Assembly: GCA_050874385.1 (NCBI GenBank) | Contig: JBNMKO010000009.1 | Coordinates: 3,793-67,792 of the forward strand | Direction: 5' to 3' | Length of the DNA stretch: 64,000 bases | Source of the DNA: CAG-882 sp050874385 | GTDB lineage: Bacteria; Bacillota; Clostridia; Lachnospirales; Lachnospiraceae | Shown: piece by piece, positions 1-8,646 of the stretch | Layout: each line of letters opens with the position of its first letter | Numbering within the stretch: the stretch's first letter is position 1 | The notes under the pieces: generated by a model | Told to the model about the DNA's origin: nothing | The model's input: the letters and a program-made list of their open reading frames with translations, nothing else | Database searches by the model: none | Program-made: the position numbers and the translations under genes

Positions 1-1
1 A

Positions 2-3000
2 GAGCCTGAGATAAGCAATGAAGAGGTTGAGGAAGAGCCGGAATATGACAAGTCCTACTATGATGACGAGTATGAACCACCGGCTCCTAAACAGACATAT
101 AAATTTAAGAAGCCTTATTATCAAGCACCGAAATTCAGGTACGATAAGGAGAAAAGCTTTGCAGCCTTTGGGCAGAAGCCGGAGAGCAGTGATGGGGGCG
201 ACGATAGCGGTTACAGTAATTATGGTGTCAACACCCAAAATGCAAATAATAGCAGCACTTACGACAATAATGACGGCAACAACAATGTTGTAGACAGTGA
301 GGACAGCAGTTACAGTAATTATAATAATAGTGGCAGAAATATTAATAACAGCAAGGATGGTACCAATAGCAAGAATGTTATCGGCGGCAGGGATGTAGTC
401 AATAACGGCAATGGCATTAGTGGCAAGAGCGCCAGAGATAACAACGATGATATTTACAGTGAGGATGACGACTATAGCAATTACAATGTCAATAGCAAAA
501 ATGGTATCGGTGGCAGAGACGTAGTCAATAACGACAATGGCATTAGCAGCAAGAGTACTAAAAATGATAATAATGATATAGATAGTCAGCAAGACGACTA
601 TAATAATTATGATACAAACAGTGACAACGGCAGATATTCCCGCTACGACTATGAAGGCGATGAGGAAGGCTACGATGAAGATGAGGAGCGCAGGGCAGTT
701 TATGAGGCGGCAAAAAAGGATAAGAAGCCTTTGCTGTTTGGGCGTGGCGTAAGTGCGTCGGATAAGCCTTCTGCAAAAAGCAGTGGCAATACGGACGAAA
801 AGCGCAAGGATTATATAGATGATATCGGAAACACAACGCAGTGGACACCTATAGACCCGGACAAGCTTGAGGTGCCGCAGGAGAAGGTCGACGCACTGCC
901 TGACTCACAGCCGGAGCCGGATTATGACATAAATATTAATGTTCCCGACTATTCGGTGTATGACACAAGAAATGTGCAGCAGGAGCTCAAAGCCAATGTG
1001 AACGAGATTATGGAGGCATACCATAATCGGGAGAAAAAGGATGCTCTGCGGGAGGCGGTACAGATTGATGATGTTGAGGAGGATTCCGACCCTACCAAGG
1101 AGATAATAATAAATAAGCATCAGTGGCGCAAGGCATCGAGGAACATCCAGCCGGCTCCCGTGGCGGCAGGAGGGGATGTAAAGCCTGTAGGACAGCCGAT
1201 AAAGGCGGAAGTTAAAAAGCCGGAAGTGGGACGTGATGCACTTGCGGGGCTGCGAAGTGACAATATAAGGGAAGTCACAAGCCAGATGACGCTTGAGCAG
1301 ATGTCAGAACTTGTGGCGCAGCTTCAGGCGGAGCAGGAGAGAAGAAAAAGGGAAACCGAGGCAAAGAACGCATCAAATTCAGGCAAGATGGATATATCAA
1401 AGTGGATTTCCGACACAGACGACAAAAATGTTCGCCGTGATACGCCGGAAGAGCCTGTTATGAACCGCGCGACAAGGGAAATTCCGGTAAAAGAGATTAG
1501 ACATGAGCTAGAGACAAGGCATGAGGAACATGTCGCCGAGACGCAGAAGCCACAAAATAGAATTGTTTCTGACGCTATGCAGCCGATATCGGAGCCGGTC
1601 GCTGAGGTAGAAGAAATAAAGCCGGAGCCAAAATTTGAAATAGAGGAAGAGGTTAAGAAAGAAGTAAATTCAAAGCCATTTGTAAAGGAAGAAAAAGAAA
1701 CAGAGCCAAAGCCAAAATTTGAAATAGAGGAAGAAGCTAAGGAAGAAGTAAAAACAAAGCCATTTGTAAAGGAAGAAAAAGAAACAGAGCCAAAGCCAAA
1801 ATTTGAAATAGAGGAAGAGGCTAAGGAAGAAGTAAAAACAAAGTCATTTGTAAGGGTACAAAAAGAGCCGGAGCCAAAACCAAAATTTGAAATAGAGGAA
1901 AAGGTTAAGGAAGAAGTAAATTCAAAGCCGGATTTTAAAACCACAGAAGAAGTAAGGTTAGAATTTGAGCCTATTAATGCAGTCAAGGAAACTGCCGCCG
2001 CAAAGCCTGTGAATAATTCATGGCGCGATGATGCCGAAAAGGTTGAACGTGAGGAATTAAACAGAACCGTGAGAGAGATAGCGGCATCCTTTCAGAGCTA
2101 TGGTGGCAAAGAGGATGATGAATTTGAGGAAATTCCTGATGTAGATGACGATATCAAGGACATTGAGCCGGATTATGACAGGTCTGAGCCTGAAATGGAT
2201 GAGGACATGTACGCATGGCAGGACGACGATGATGACTTTGATGACATGGATGATGGGTCGAACTTTGACGATGATGATGATTTGCCTGACATTGAGAAAG
2301 CAATTAACGCGGGCATTGAGCAGATAATTGATGACAATTCAAAGGCAGCATCCGCCAATTCGGGAAGATATTTGCTCAGGGAGGAGGAGAGAGCTTTTCT
2401 TGACAAATATCTTTACATGTCAGGCATGGAAAAACGGCTGTGCAAATATATTGGTGCTAAGAGAGCGGAAATGGCGGGAAAGATTGAGAACGCCGGTGAC
2501 ATTGCGATAATGGGAAGCCGAAGTACTGACAAGATAGCATTTGCAGTAAATCTCTTTAAGGCAATTCACGCATACGACACCAACCGCGAGCAGAAGCTTG
2601 CGAGGATATCCGCTGACAGGATAAATGAGAGAGGTTATGAGGCGTATGCGGACAAGCTTGTGGGTCAGACTCTTGTGGTGGAAAACGCCGGAAGATTAAA
2701 AAGAGAGTCACTTGCTTCCATGATAAAGCTGCGTCAGGGCACACTTTTTGTAATTGTGGATGAGGAGTTTGAGATTAACAAGCTTTTTACCGAAAATCCG
2801 GATTTTGCGGAGCAGTTTACAGGACGTTTTCTGTTAAAGCAGTACACAGTAAATGAGCTTGTTGATATAGCAAAGGATTATGCCGAGGGCAAAAACTGGA
2901 GAGTTGAGGACAAGGCTCTTTTAAAGCTCTATTTAATACTCGGGCAGGTACCAAACGATGACCAGGGAAATGTGGTTGATTTGGTAAAGGACATTATGGA

Positions 3001-3229
3001 GCATGCGGCAAAGCATGCGGGCAACCGCTTGGGAAACAAGCTTTTTGCAAGGTTCCGCAATGTTCTTGTCATCAAGGAGGGTGACTTGAAATCTGACGAT
3101 GATTATGAGGATGACGAGGATGAGTACGATGAGGAAGTTCTCCCGGAGGATGATGAGAATTATGATGAGGGCGCGGACTATGAAGATGAGTACGACGATG
3201 ATTATGACGACGATGACTATGATGAATAG
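2..3229 (+). CDS. Acidic repeat-rich protein with degenerate AAA+ (CbxX/CfqX-like) C-terminal domain, 5' partial
   Basis: The reading frame is open from base 2 without a stop, so the gene begins upstream; 1075 residues are visible. Residues 1-245 are rich in Asn, Ser, Asp, Gly and Tyr. The middle is charged and holds four 28-residue repeats, then a run of Asp/Glu. Residues about 785-1030 look like an AAA+ domain of the CbxX/CfqX type: a Walker A-like position reads IMGSRSTDKIAF instead of GxxGxGKT, followed by LVVENAGRL and the family-like stretch FTGRFLLKQYTVNELVDIAK. The catalytic Lys/Thr of Walker A and the Walker B Glu are not evident, so ATP hydrolysis is doubtful. The tail (last ~45 residues) is almost all Asp, Glu and Tyr. 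Most of the protein is probably disordered. Function is unknown; a scaffold or regulatory partner of active AAA+ paralogues is inference. Confidence 0.75.
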   Translation, partial: EPEISNEEVEEEPEYDKSYYDDEYEPPAPKQTYKFKKPYYQAPKFRYDKEKSFAAFGQKPESSDGGDDSGYSNYGVNTQNANNSSTYDNNDGNNNVVDSEDSSYSNYNNSGRNINNSKDGTNSKNVIGGRDVVNNGNGISGKSARDNNDDIYSEDDDYSNYNVNSKNGIGGRDVVNNDNGISSKSTKNDNNDIDSQQDDYNNYDTNSDNGRYSRYDYEGDEEGYDEDEERRAVYEAAKKDKKPLLFGRGVSASDKPSAKSSGNTDEKRKDYIDDIGNTTQWTPIDPDKLEVPQEKVDALPDSQPEPDYDININVPDYSVYDTRNVQQELKANVNEIMEAYHNREKKDALREAVQIDDVEEDSDPTKEIIINKHQWRKASRNIQPAPVAAGGDVKPVGQPIKAEVKKPEVGRDALAGLRSDNIREVTSQMTLEQMSELVAQLQAEQERRKRETEAKNASNSGKMDISKWISDTDDKNVRRDTPEEPVMNRATREIPVKEIRHELETRHEEHVAETQKPQNRIVSDAMQPISEPVAEVEEIKPEPKFEIEEEVKKEVNSKPFVKEEKETEPKPKFEIEEEAKEEVKTKPFVKEEKETEPKPKFEIEEEAKEEVKTKSFVRVQKEPEPKPKFEIEEKVKEEVNSKPDFKTTEEVRLEFEPINAVKETAAAKPVNNSWRDDAEKVEREELNRTVREIAASFQSYGGKEDDEFEEIPDVDDDIKDIEPDYDRSEPEMDEDMYAWQDDDDDFDDMDDGSNFDDDDDLPDIEKAINAGIEQIIDDNSKAASANSGRYLLREEERAFLDKYLYMSGMEKRLCKYIGAKRAEMAGKIENAGDIAIMGSRSTDKIAFAVNLFKAIHAYDTNREQKLARISADRINERGYEAYADKLVGQTLVVENAGRLKRESLASMIKLRQGTLFVIVDEEFEINKLFTENPDFAEQFTGRFLLKQYTVNELVDIAKDYAEGKNWRVEDKALLKLYLILGQVPNDDQGNVVDLVKDIMEHAAKHAGNRLGNKLFARFRNVLVIKEGDLKSDDDYEDDEDEYDEEVLPEDDENYDEGADYEDEYDDDYDDDDYDE
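365..616 (+). repeat. Two imperfect 126-bp in-frame repeats in the Asn-rich region
   Basis: Two 42-codon units (365-490 and 491-616) both begin with NSKN, continue with IGGRDVVNN and NGIS, and end in an Asp/Asn/Tyr-rich stretch. The offset of 126 bp keeps the frame. They lie in the low-complexity N-terminal part of the acidic protein. Confidence 0.7.
1634..1969 (+). repeat. Four tandem 84-bp in-frame repeats (28 aa)
   Basis: The FEIEE codons recur at 1634, 1718, 1802 and 1886, exactly 84 bp apart. Each unit encodes FEIEEE, a KEEV segment, KPF and an acidic KETEPKPK linker. Units 2 and 3 are nearly identical at the DNA level, which suggests recent expansion or contraction by slippage or recombination. 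Confidence 0.9.
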
Positions 3230-3305
3230 TCAATCATAGTCAAAATTTTAAAGGTATGCTGTTATTGGCAGACAATATTAATATATAACCCGGAGGAGAA
3301 GGCAA

Positions 3306-4919
3306 ATGGGAAATGTAAAGGAAACTATTGAGAACGGCAAGGCTGTTCTCGGAATCGAGTTCGGTTCAACAAGAATTAAGGCGGTGCTTGTGGATGAAAA
3401 TCATGCACCGATAGCGGGAGGAAGCCACGAGTGGGAGAACCGCTATGAGAACGGAGTTTGGACATACAGTCTGGACGATATATGGGAAGGTCTTACTGAC
3501 TGCTATGCGTCGCTCAAAGCAGATGTAAAGGAAAAGTATGGAGTTACGCTAAAAAAGTTCGGTGCAATCGGATTTTCCGCCATGATGCACGGATACATGG
3601 TTTTTGACAAGGCGGGGGAGCTTTTGGTTCCGTTTAGAACCTGGAGAAACAGCATAACCGAGGAGGCAGCCGACGAGCTGACATCACTTTTTAACTACAA
3701 CATACCTCAGAGATGGAGCATCGCACATCTTTATCAGGCAATGTTAAATGATGAGGAGCATCTGCCGAATATCGACTACATGACAACACTTGAGGGCTTT
3801 ATACACTGGAAGCTGACAGGAGAGAGAGTTATCGGTGTTGGCGAGGCATCGGGAATGTTCCCTATCGATACTGTCACTAAGAATTACAATGCGAATATGG
3901 TGGCAAAGTTTGACTCGCTAATCGAGGAGAGAAATGCGCGCGGCGACAAGCCACAGCTTCCATGGAGACTTATGGACATCATGCCAAAGGTTCTCCTAGC
4001 GGGAGATGAGGCAGGAAGCCTTACCGCTGAGGGTGCGGCGCTTCTTGACAAGGATGGAGACCTTGAGGCGGGAATACCTCTTTGTCCGCCTGAGGGAGAT
4101 GCAGGAACGGGAATGACGGCGACCAATGCGGTAGCGGTGAGAACCGGAAATGTATCTGCCGGGACAAGCGTGTTCGCAATGATAGTTATGGAGAAGGAAT
4201 TGTCAAAGGTGTATCCTGAGATTGACCTTGTTACAACTCCTACAGGAAATCTTGTCTCCATGGTTCATTGCAATAACTGTACCTCAGACTTAAACGCGTG
4301 GGTCAACATATTCAAGGAGTTTGAGGAGGCTCTTGGCATTCCTGTGGACATGAACAAGCTTTTCTCGGTGCTCTACAACAAGGCACTTGAGGGGGATGCC
4401 GACTGCGGCGGTCTTATGTCCTACGGCTACATATCGGGTGAAAATATCACACATATGGAGGAGGGCAGACCTCTGTTTATGAGAAATACGAACAGCAATT
4501 TCAGCCTCGCAAACTTTATGAGAACACATCTTTACACATCGCTCGGCGCGTTAAAGATTGGTCTTGATATTCTCTTAAAGGAGGAGGGCGTTAAGGTCGA
4601 CTCAATCACAGGCCACGGAGGACTCTTTAAGACAAAAGGAGTTGGTCAGAGATTTCTTGCGGCGGCGATGGATGCGCCTATAACGGTTATGGAGACAGCA
4701 GGAGAGGGCGGTGCATGGGGCATGGCACTTCTTGCATCATATATGATAAATAAGGATGACGGCGAAACTCTCGATGATTACTTAAATAATAAGGTGTTTG
4801 CAGGGCAGACAGGAAGCACATTAGAGCCTGTATCTGAGGATGTAAAGGGCTTTGATGAATTTATTGCCCGCTATAAGGCAGGGCTTCCGGTTGAGAGAGC
4901 CGCGGTGGATGAACTTTAA
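3306..4919 (+). CDS. FGGY-family carbohydrate kinase (putative L-ribulokinase)
   Basis: A 537-residue cytoplasmic sugar kinase. The N-terminal FGGY motif GIEFGSTRIKAVLVD (about residues 17-31) is the ATP-phosphate loop of the ASKHA fold. The catalytic Asp is likely the one in EGDAGTGM (about residue 264), and the C-terminal domain has GHGGLFKTKGVG and GEGGAWGMA. The start ATG at 3306 is preceded by CGGAGGAG. It sits 78 bp upstream of araD, which makes L-ribulose or a related pentulose the likely substrate. This type differs from classic AraB and is often labelled only as FGGY kinase; xylulokinase activity is an alternative. Confidence 0.85.
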   Translation: MGNVKETIENGKAVLGIEFGSTRIKAVLVDENHAPIAGGSHEWENRYENGVWTYSLDDIWEGLTDCYASLKADVKEKYGVTLKKFGAIGFSAMMHGYMVFDKAGELLVPFRTWRNSITEEAADELTSLFNYNIPQRWSIAHLYQAMLNDEEHLPNIDYMTTLEGFIHWKLTGERVIGVGEASGMFPIDTVTKNYNANMVAKFDSLIEERNARGDKPQLPWRLMDIMPKVLLAGDEAGSLTAEGAALLDKDGDLEAGIPLCPPEGDAGTGMTATNAVAVRTGNVSAGTSVFAMIVMEKELSKVYPEIDLVTTPTGNLVSMVHCNNCTSDLNAWVNIFKEFEEALGIPVDMNKLFSVLYNKALEGDADCGGLMSYGYISGENITHMEEGRPLFMRNTNSNFSLANFMRTHLYTSLGALKIGLDILLKEEGVKVDSITGHGGLFKTKGVGQRFLAAAMDAPITVMETAGEGGAWGMALLASYMINKDDGETLDDYLNNKVFAGQTGSTLEPVSEDVKGFDEFIARYKAGLPVERAAVDEL

Positions 4920-4997
4920 GCAATGCGATTGAGAAATTTTCATAATTGCTCATTTATAATATTAAAACATAATCATGTTGAATGGAGGTATTCAGGT

Positions 4998-5702
4998 ATG
5001 CTTGAGGAATTAAAAAAGGAAGTATATGAGGCAAATATGGAGCTCGTAAAGAGAGGACTTGTAATCTATACATGGGGAAATGTAAGCGGAATTGACCGTG
5101 AGAGCGGTCTTGTGGTGATAAAGCCTAGCGGTGTTGACTATGATGTTATGACAGCTGATGACATGGTGGTTGTAGACCTTGACGGAAAAGTTGTTGAGGG
5201 AAAATATAAGCCGTCATCCGACACCGCAACACATCTTGTGCTCTACAAGCAGTATTCCGAGATTGGCGGAGTGGTACATACACATTCTAAGTGGGCAGTG
5301 ACATTTGCGCAGGCGGGAATGGACATTCCGGCATTCGGAACAACACATGCAGATTATTTCTACGGCGATATCCCTTGCACAAGAGACTTGACAGCGCAGG
5401 AAATCTACGAGGCTTATGAGTTAAACACAGGAAATGTCATTGTGGAGACAGTCGGTGACACAGATGCGCTCGCTGTTCCGGGAATAGTTGTAAAGAACCA
5501 CGGACCATTTGCGTGGGGAAAGAGCGCAAAGGGCGCAGTTTACAATGCGGTGGTGCTCGAGGCAGTTGCCGAGATGGCATACAACACCCTTACACTCAAC
5601 CCAAGAGTTCAGAGAGTCCCACAGCACCTTCTCGACAAGCACTATTTCAGAAAGCACGGAGCGAATGCTTACTATGGTCAGGGGGAGAATGAGGACCACT
5701 AA
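4998..5702 (+). CDS. araD: L-ribulose-5-phosphate 4-epimerase
   Basis: A 234-residue class II aldolase-fold enzyme that interconverts L-ribulose-5-phosphate and D-xylulose-5-phosphate. The start at 4998 is chosen because GGAGG lies at 4984-4988 and the product then matches the family length; the frame is open further upstream but without a ribosome site. Zinc ligands fit D75 (SSDTATH) with H94 and H96 (VHTHS), and H168 (NHGPF). WGNVSG and KPSGV near residues 26-45 are family signatures. It follows the FGGY kinase, giving a two-step pentulose route into the pentose phosphate pathway served by the transaldolase and transketolase at 18-20.7 kb. A decayed copy of part of this gene is seen at about 11.9-12.1 kb. 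Confidence 0.95.
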   Translation: MLEELKKEVYEANMELVKRGLVIYTWGNVSGIDRESGLVVIKPSGVDYDVMTADDMVVVDLDGKVVEGKYKPSSDTATHLVLYKQYSEIGGVVHTHSKWAVTFAQAGMDIPAFGTTHADYFYGDIPCTRDLTAQEIYEAYELNTGNVIVETVGDTDALAVPGIVVKNHGPFAWGKSAKGAVYNAVVLEAVAEMAYNTLTLNPRVQRVPQHLLDKHYFRKHGANAYYGQGENEDH

Positions 5703-5723
5703 AAATAATTTTTAACTAAAAAT

Positions 5724-5768
5724 AAAAGGCGGATTTTGGACTGTGTGGCATCCAAAATCCGCCTTTTT
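5724..5768 (+). terminator. Intrinsic terminator after araD
   Basis: Arms 5725-5740 and 5751-5766 form a long stem (AAAGGCGGATTTTGGA against its complement) followed by a short T run. The same hairpin, diverged, recurs after the next gene at 7582-7628. Confidence 0.85.
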
Positions 5769-5780
5769 GATGTTATAATC

Positions 5781-5874
5781 TATAGCAATTCCATCAATTG
5801 TTGTATATATCAACTTCTATTTCTTAAGATATTGCTTTACATTAAAAAATGTATTAATTTTTAGAACTGCTATA
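5781..5874 (+). mobile_element. MITE-like 94-bp inverted-repeat element, copy A
   Basis: The ends are TATAGCAATTC and GAACTGCTATA, an imperfect terminal inverted repeat. The interior, including ACTTCTAT and AAGATATTGCTTTACATTAA, matches the reverse complement of 28150-28230. The uninterrupted paralogous flank at 7630-7655 shows the empty site and fits insertion at TA with TA duplication, as for IS630/mariner-type MITEs. It has no coding capacity. Confidence 0.75.
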
Positions 5875-5994
5875 GATGTAATTTTCTGATATGTTTTTTG
5901 CCCTGTTTATAGGGATTGTCATAATATCTTATTTGACATAATATCAGAAAAAAACTATACTATTAGTGATAGAAATTTGGGAGGTGGTATAACA

Positions 5995-7572
5995 GTGGGA
6001 ATATATTTTAATCCAAGCAACAATAGTTTTAAGCAGGCAAAAAACAGTATAATTTATGTGGATAAGACCAACTTATTGAAATTTCTCAACAGAAGGTTAT
6101 CGACGGAAGAAAAATGTATTGCAGTAAGCCACGCGAGGCGTTTTGGAAAATCACATGCGGCGGGAATGATTGATGCTTATTATAGTATTGGATGTGACTC
6201 TACCGGACTTTTTGAAAATACTAAGATTGCTTCTAATGCAGATTATAAGAAGTATATGAACAAGTATAATGTTATACATCTGGATATATCTTCATTTTGG
6301 GATGATTTTAAGGATAACATTATAGAAAAAATTCAGGAATATGTTATTGGCGAATTAAAAGAAGTTTTTGGTGAAGAAATTGATTTTTCCAAGAAATTTA
6401 GTGTTGTTCTTATGTCTGTATACATTAAGACGAATATACCTTTTGTGATAATTATTGATGAGTGGGATTGTATAATCAGAAACAGCAATGACGATGCACT
6501 TGTTCATAAATATTTACAGTTTCTTCATTCGCTGTTTAAGTCCGAGGAGTCAAAAAGCTTTTTGGCGTTGGCGTACATCACGGGTATTCTGCCAATCAAA
6601 AAGATAAAAGATGAGTCGGCACTTAACAACTTTATGGAATTTACAATGCTTAACTCAAAACCGATTACAGAATATTATGGTTTCACGGAAGACGAAGTAA
6701 AAAATCTGTGTGAACAGTATGATATGGATTTTGAAAGCGCAAAAGCATGGTATGATGGATATCTTATAGATGGAATACACATGTACAATCCAAATTCCGT
6801 AACAATGGCTATAAGCAGACAGGATTTTGATTCATATTGGAAAAATACATCTTCTTTTGCATCAATAAATACATTTATAACGATGAACTATGCCGGGCTT
6901 AAAGATGATATAATGAAGATGCTGTCGGGTGAAAAAGTATATGTAAATACGGATACTTTTCAAAATGATTTTTCCACTGTATCATCCAAGGACGAAGCCA
7001 TAACAGCTTTAATTCATCTTGGCTATCTCGGATATGACAGAGAAGAAAGAAGTGCTTATGTACCTAATTATGAGGTGAAAAAAGCATATCAGGCAGCACT
7101 TTGTACGGGCAGTTGGAGCGAAGTGGCAAAGTCCGTGGGAAAATGCGATGAACTGCTCAGAGCCACGATAAATTGCGACAGCGAAAAAGTGGCAGAGCTT
7201 ATCGAGTTAGCCCATGATACCTACACTTCCGTGTTAAAATATAACGATGAAAATTCACTTAGCTGTGTTCTCACGATGGCATATTTTACTGCACCGGCAT
7301 ACTACAATATCATTCGCGAAATGCCCGCTGGAAAAGGATTTGCCGATTTTGCATTTATTCCAAGAGTAAATGCAGGGCATAGACCGGCGATGATTGTGGA
7401 GTTAAAATATAATCAGTCGGCTGATACAGCGATAAAACAGATAAAAGAAAACCGATACCATGGCGCATTGGAAAATTATGCTGATAAAATTCTGCTTGTG
7501 GGTATTAACTATGACTCCGAGGGAAAAGACAAAAAACACCATACATGTGTGATTGAAGAATATGTGAAATGA
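5995..7572 (+). CDS. AAA-ATPase-like / PD-(D/E)XK nuclease domain protein (DUF1703 type)
   Basis: A 525-residue protein of the AAA_ATPase-like plus PDDEXK_9 family. The GTG start at 5995 is preferred because GGGAGGTGG lies just before it. The N-terminus has YVDKTNLLKFLN and the P-loop variant SHARRFGKSH, followed by a Walker B-like VIIIDEWD. The C-terminal nuclease-like part has ADFAFIP, IVELKYN (the E-x-K of the PD-(D/E)XK core) and AIKQIKENRYHGAL. The family is abundant and multicopy in gut Clostridia and Bacteroidetes, and its role is unproven. The gene lies between two copies of a duplicated terminator segment, and its codon use is more AT-rich than its neighbours, so it may be a transferred insert. 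Confidence 0.85.
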   Translation: MGIYFNPSNNSFKQAKNSIIYVDKTNLLKFLNRRLSTEEKCIAVSHARRFGKSHAAGMIDAYYSIGCDSTGLFENTKIASNADYKKYMNKYNVIHLDISSFWDDFKDNIIEKIQEYVIGELKEVFGEEIDFSKKFSVVLMSVYIKTNIPFVIIIDEWDCIIRNSNDDALVHKYLQFLHSLFKSEESKSFLALAYITGILPIKKIKDESALNNFMEFTMLNSKPITEYYGFTEDEVKNLCEQYDMDFESAKAWYDGYLIDGIHMYNPNSVTMAISRQDFDSYWKNTSSFASINTFITMNYAGLKDDIMKMLSGEKVYVNTDTFQNDFSTVSSKDEAITALIHLGYLGYDREERSAYVPNYEVKKAYQAALCTGSWSEVAKSVGKCDELLRATINCDSEKVAELIELAHDTYTSVLKYNDENSLSCVLTMAYFTAPAYYNIIREMPAGKGFADFAFIPRVNAGHRPAMIVELKYNQSADTAIKQIKENRYHGALENYADKILLVGINYDSEGKDKKHHTCVIEEYVK

Positions 7573-7578
7573 CAAATT

Positions 7579-7655
7579 TATAAAAGGTGGATTTTTAGGT
7601 GCGCAGGCATCCAAAGTCCGCCTTTTTGACGTTATAATATAGACGTAATTGTTTG
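7579..7655 (+). repeat. Duplicated terminator-plus-flank segment, copy 2 (empty site)
   Basis: This segment matches 5722-5780 joined to 5873-5895 and lacks the MITE-like element. It contains the terminator of the PD-(D/E)XK gene and runs into the promoter of the next regulator. Confidence 0.7.
7582..7628 (+). terminator. Intrinsic terminator after the AAA/PD-(D/E)XK gene
   Basis: Arms 7582-7595 and 7613-7626 pair over 14 bp with two wobbles, then a T run. It is a paralogue of the hairpin at 5724-5768. Confidence 0.8.
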
Positions 7656-7663
7656 ATATTTCC

Positions 7664-7692
7664 TTGTAATATTTGCAAGTGACTGTTATAAT
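7664..7692 (+). promoter_or_regulatory. Predicted sigma-A promoter of the RRNPP-type regulator
   Basis: TTGTAA (7664-7669) and TATAAT (7687-7692) are separated by 17 bp, 37 bp upstream of the regulator start. A short inverted repeat CTTG...CAAG overlaps the spacer and could be an operator. Confidence 0.6.
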
Positions 7693-7728
7693 AAAATATA
7701 TAAAAAGTACGAAAAGGGGATGTAAATA

Positions 7729-8646
7729 ATGGCGTTTTATCTATTGGGAGATTACATAAAATCACAGAGGGAAAGGCTTGGAGTGACGCAGGAAGAACTG
7801 TGTGAGGGAATATGCTCGCCGGCAAATCTGTCAAAGATAGAGAATGGAAGGCAGGGTATGAGACTAAGCCAGTATGCCGCGTTGATGCAGAGGTTGGGGC
7901 TGCCGGTGCAGCAGATGAATGTACAGGTTACGCAGGAGGAGTTGGAATGGCATAACCTTAAAACAAAAATAAAATATAAAACTGCACTTGGTCAGTGGGA
8001 TATAGAAGATGAATTGTGCGAGCTTGAGAGTTATATAAAAGATAATAACAAATTGGAAGAACAATTTATTTTATTTAACAGGGCTGTTATAGCTATGGAA
8101 GCCGGAACAGCTGTTGACGAAGTGTTTGGTATGCTGATGGATGCGATAAGATGCACCTATGCAGATTTTGATGTTGATGAAATTGATAGTGTAAAATTGC
8201 TCACGACGGATGAGATACTGATTATTTTAAATATTGCAATAGTGTTTGATATGCAGGGAAATGTACTGAAGGCTGTTAAATTTGGATACTTTCTAAAAAA
8301 TTATATGGAGAGAGGCAGACTTGAATATGATGAAATAGCTAAGATATATCCCCTTATTTTGTTTGATTTGTCAAATTGGATTGGTGAATGTAACCGATTT
8401 ATGGAGGCATTGGAACTGTGTGATGAGGGAATAGAGTATTGCAATAAACACGGAAAACTTAATTTATACACTGAATTGATATATAATAAAAGCAGATATC
8501 TTTTTAAGCTCGACAGAGACGATGAAGCAAAAAAATATCTGTTATATGCGTATTGCATATCAGATATGAGAGGTGATGATAAAATGAAAAGTATTACAAA
8601 AAGTTGTCTTGACGATTTAAAGGTTAATGTATTTAGTTGGTTGTAG
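7729..8646 (+). CDS. HTH/TPR transcriptional regulator of the RRNPP (Rgg/PlcR/ComR-like) type
   Basis: A 305-residue protein. Residues 6-62 form an XRE helix-turn-helix (LGDYIKSQRERLGVTQEEL, then NLSKIENGRQ). The rest, about 75-300, is all-helical with TPR-like repeats, for example FMEALELCDEGIEYCNKHG and YNKSRYLFKLDRDDEAKKY. This architecture is that of cytoplasmic receptors for imported signalling peptides. It has its own promoter (7664-7692) and an AAAAGGGGA site before the ATG. Its 3' end overlaps by 14 bp a small convergent gene that encodes a peptide with an export-like N-terminus, which supports peptide control. The cognate peptide and target genes are inferred, not shown; a peptide-independent regulator is possible. 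Confidence 0.85.
   Translation: MAFYLLGDYIKSQRERLGVTQEELCEGICSPANLSKIENGRQGMRLSQYAALMQRLGLPVQQMNVQVTQEELEWHNLKTKIKYKTALGQWDIEDELCELESYIKDNNKLEEQFILFNRAVIAMEAGTAVDEVFGMLMDAIRCTYADFDVDEIDSVKLLTTDEILIILNIAIVFDMQGNVLKAVKFGYFLKNYMERGRLEYDEIAKIYPLILFDLSNWIGECNRFMEALELCDEGIEYCNKHGKLNLYTELIYNKSRYLFKLDRDDEAKKYLLYAYCISDMRGDDKMKSITKSCLDDLKVNVFSWL

Larger units (their letters stand above)
5722..5895 (+). repeat. Duplicated terminator-plus-flank segment, copy 1 (interrupted by a MITE-like element)
   Basis: Bases 5722-5780 plus 5873-5895 match 7579-7655 at roughly 80% by eye: terminator hairpin, then TTTTTGAYGTTATAAT, then AGAYGTAATT and TGATAT. In copy 1 the match is broken by the 94-bp inverted-repeat element. 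The two copies bracket the PD-(D/E)XK gene. Confidence 0.7.

Noticed and set aside
1324..1986. 220-codon minus-strand frame opposite the acidic protein
   Set aside because: It is the antisense of the 84-bp repeats and mirrors their period (Ser/Phe-rich low complexity). It has no ribosome site, and the plus strand is a continuous real gene.
4923..4997. Longer N-terminus of AraD from 4923
   Set aside because: The extension has no ribosome site and no family match, while GGAGG precedes 4998 and gives the family length.
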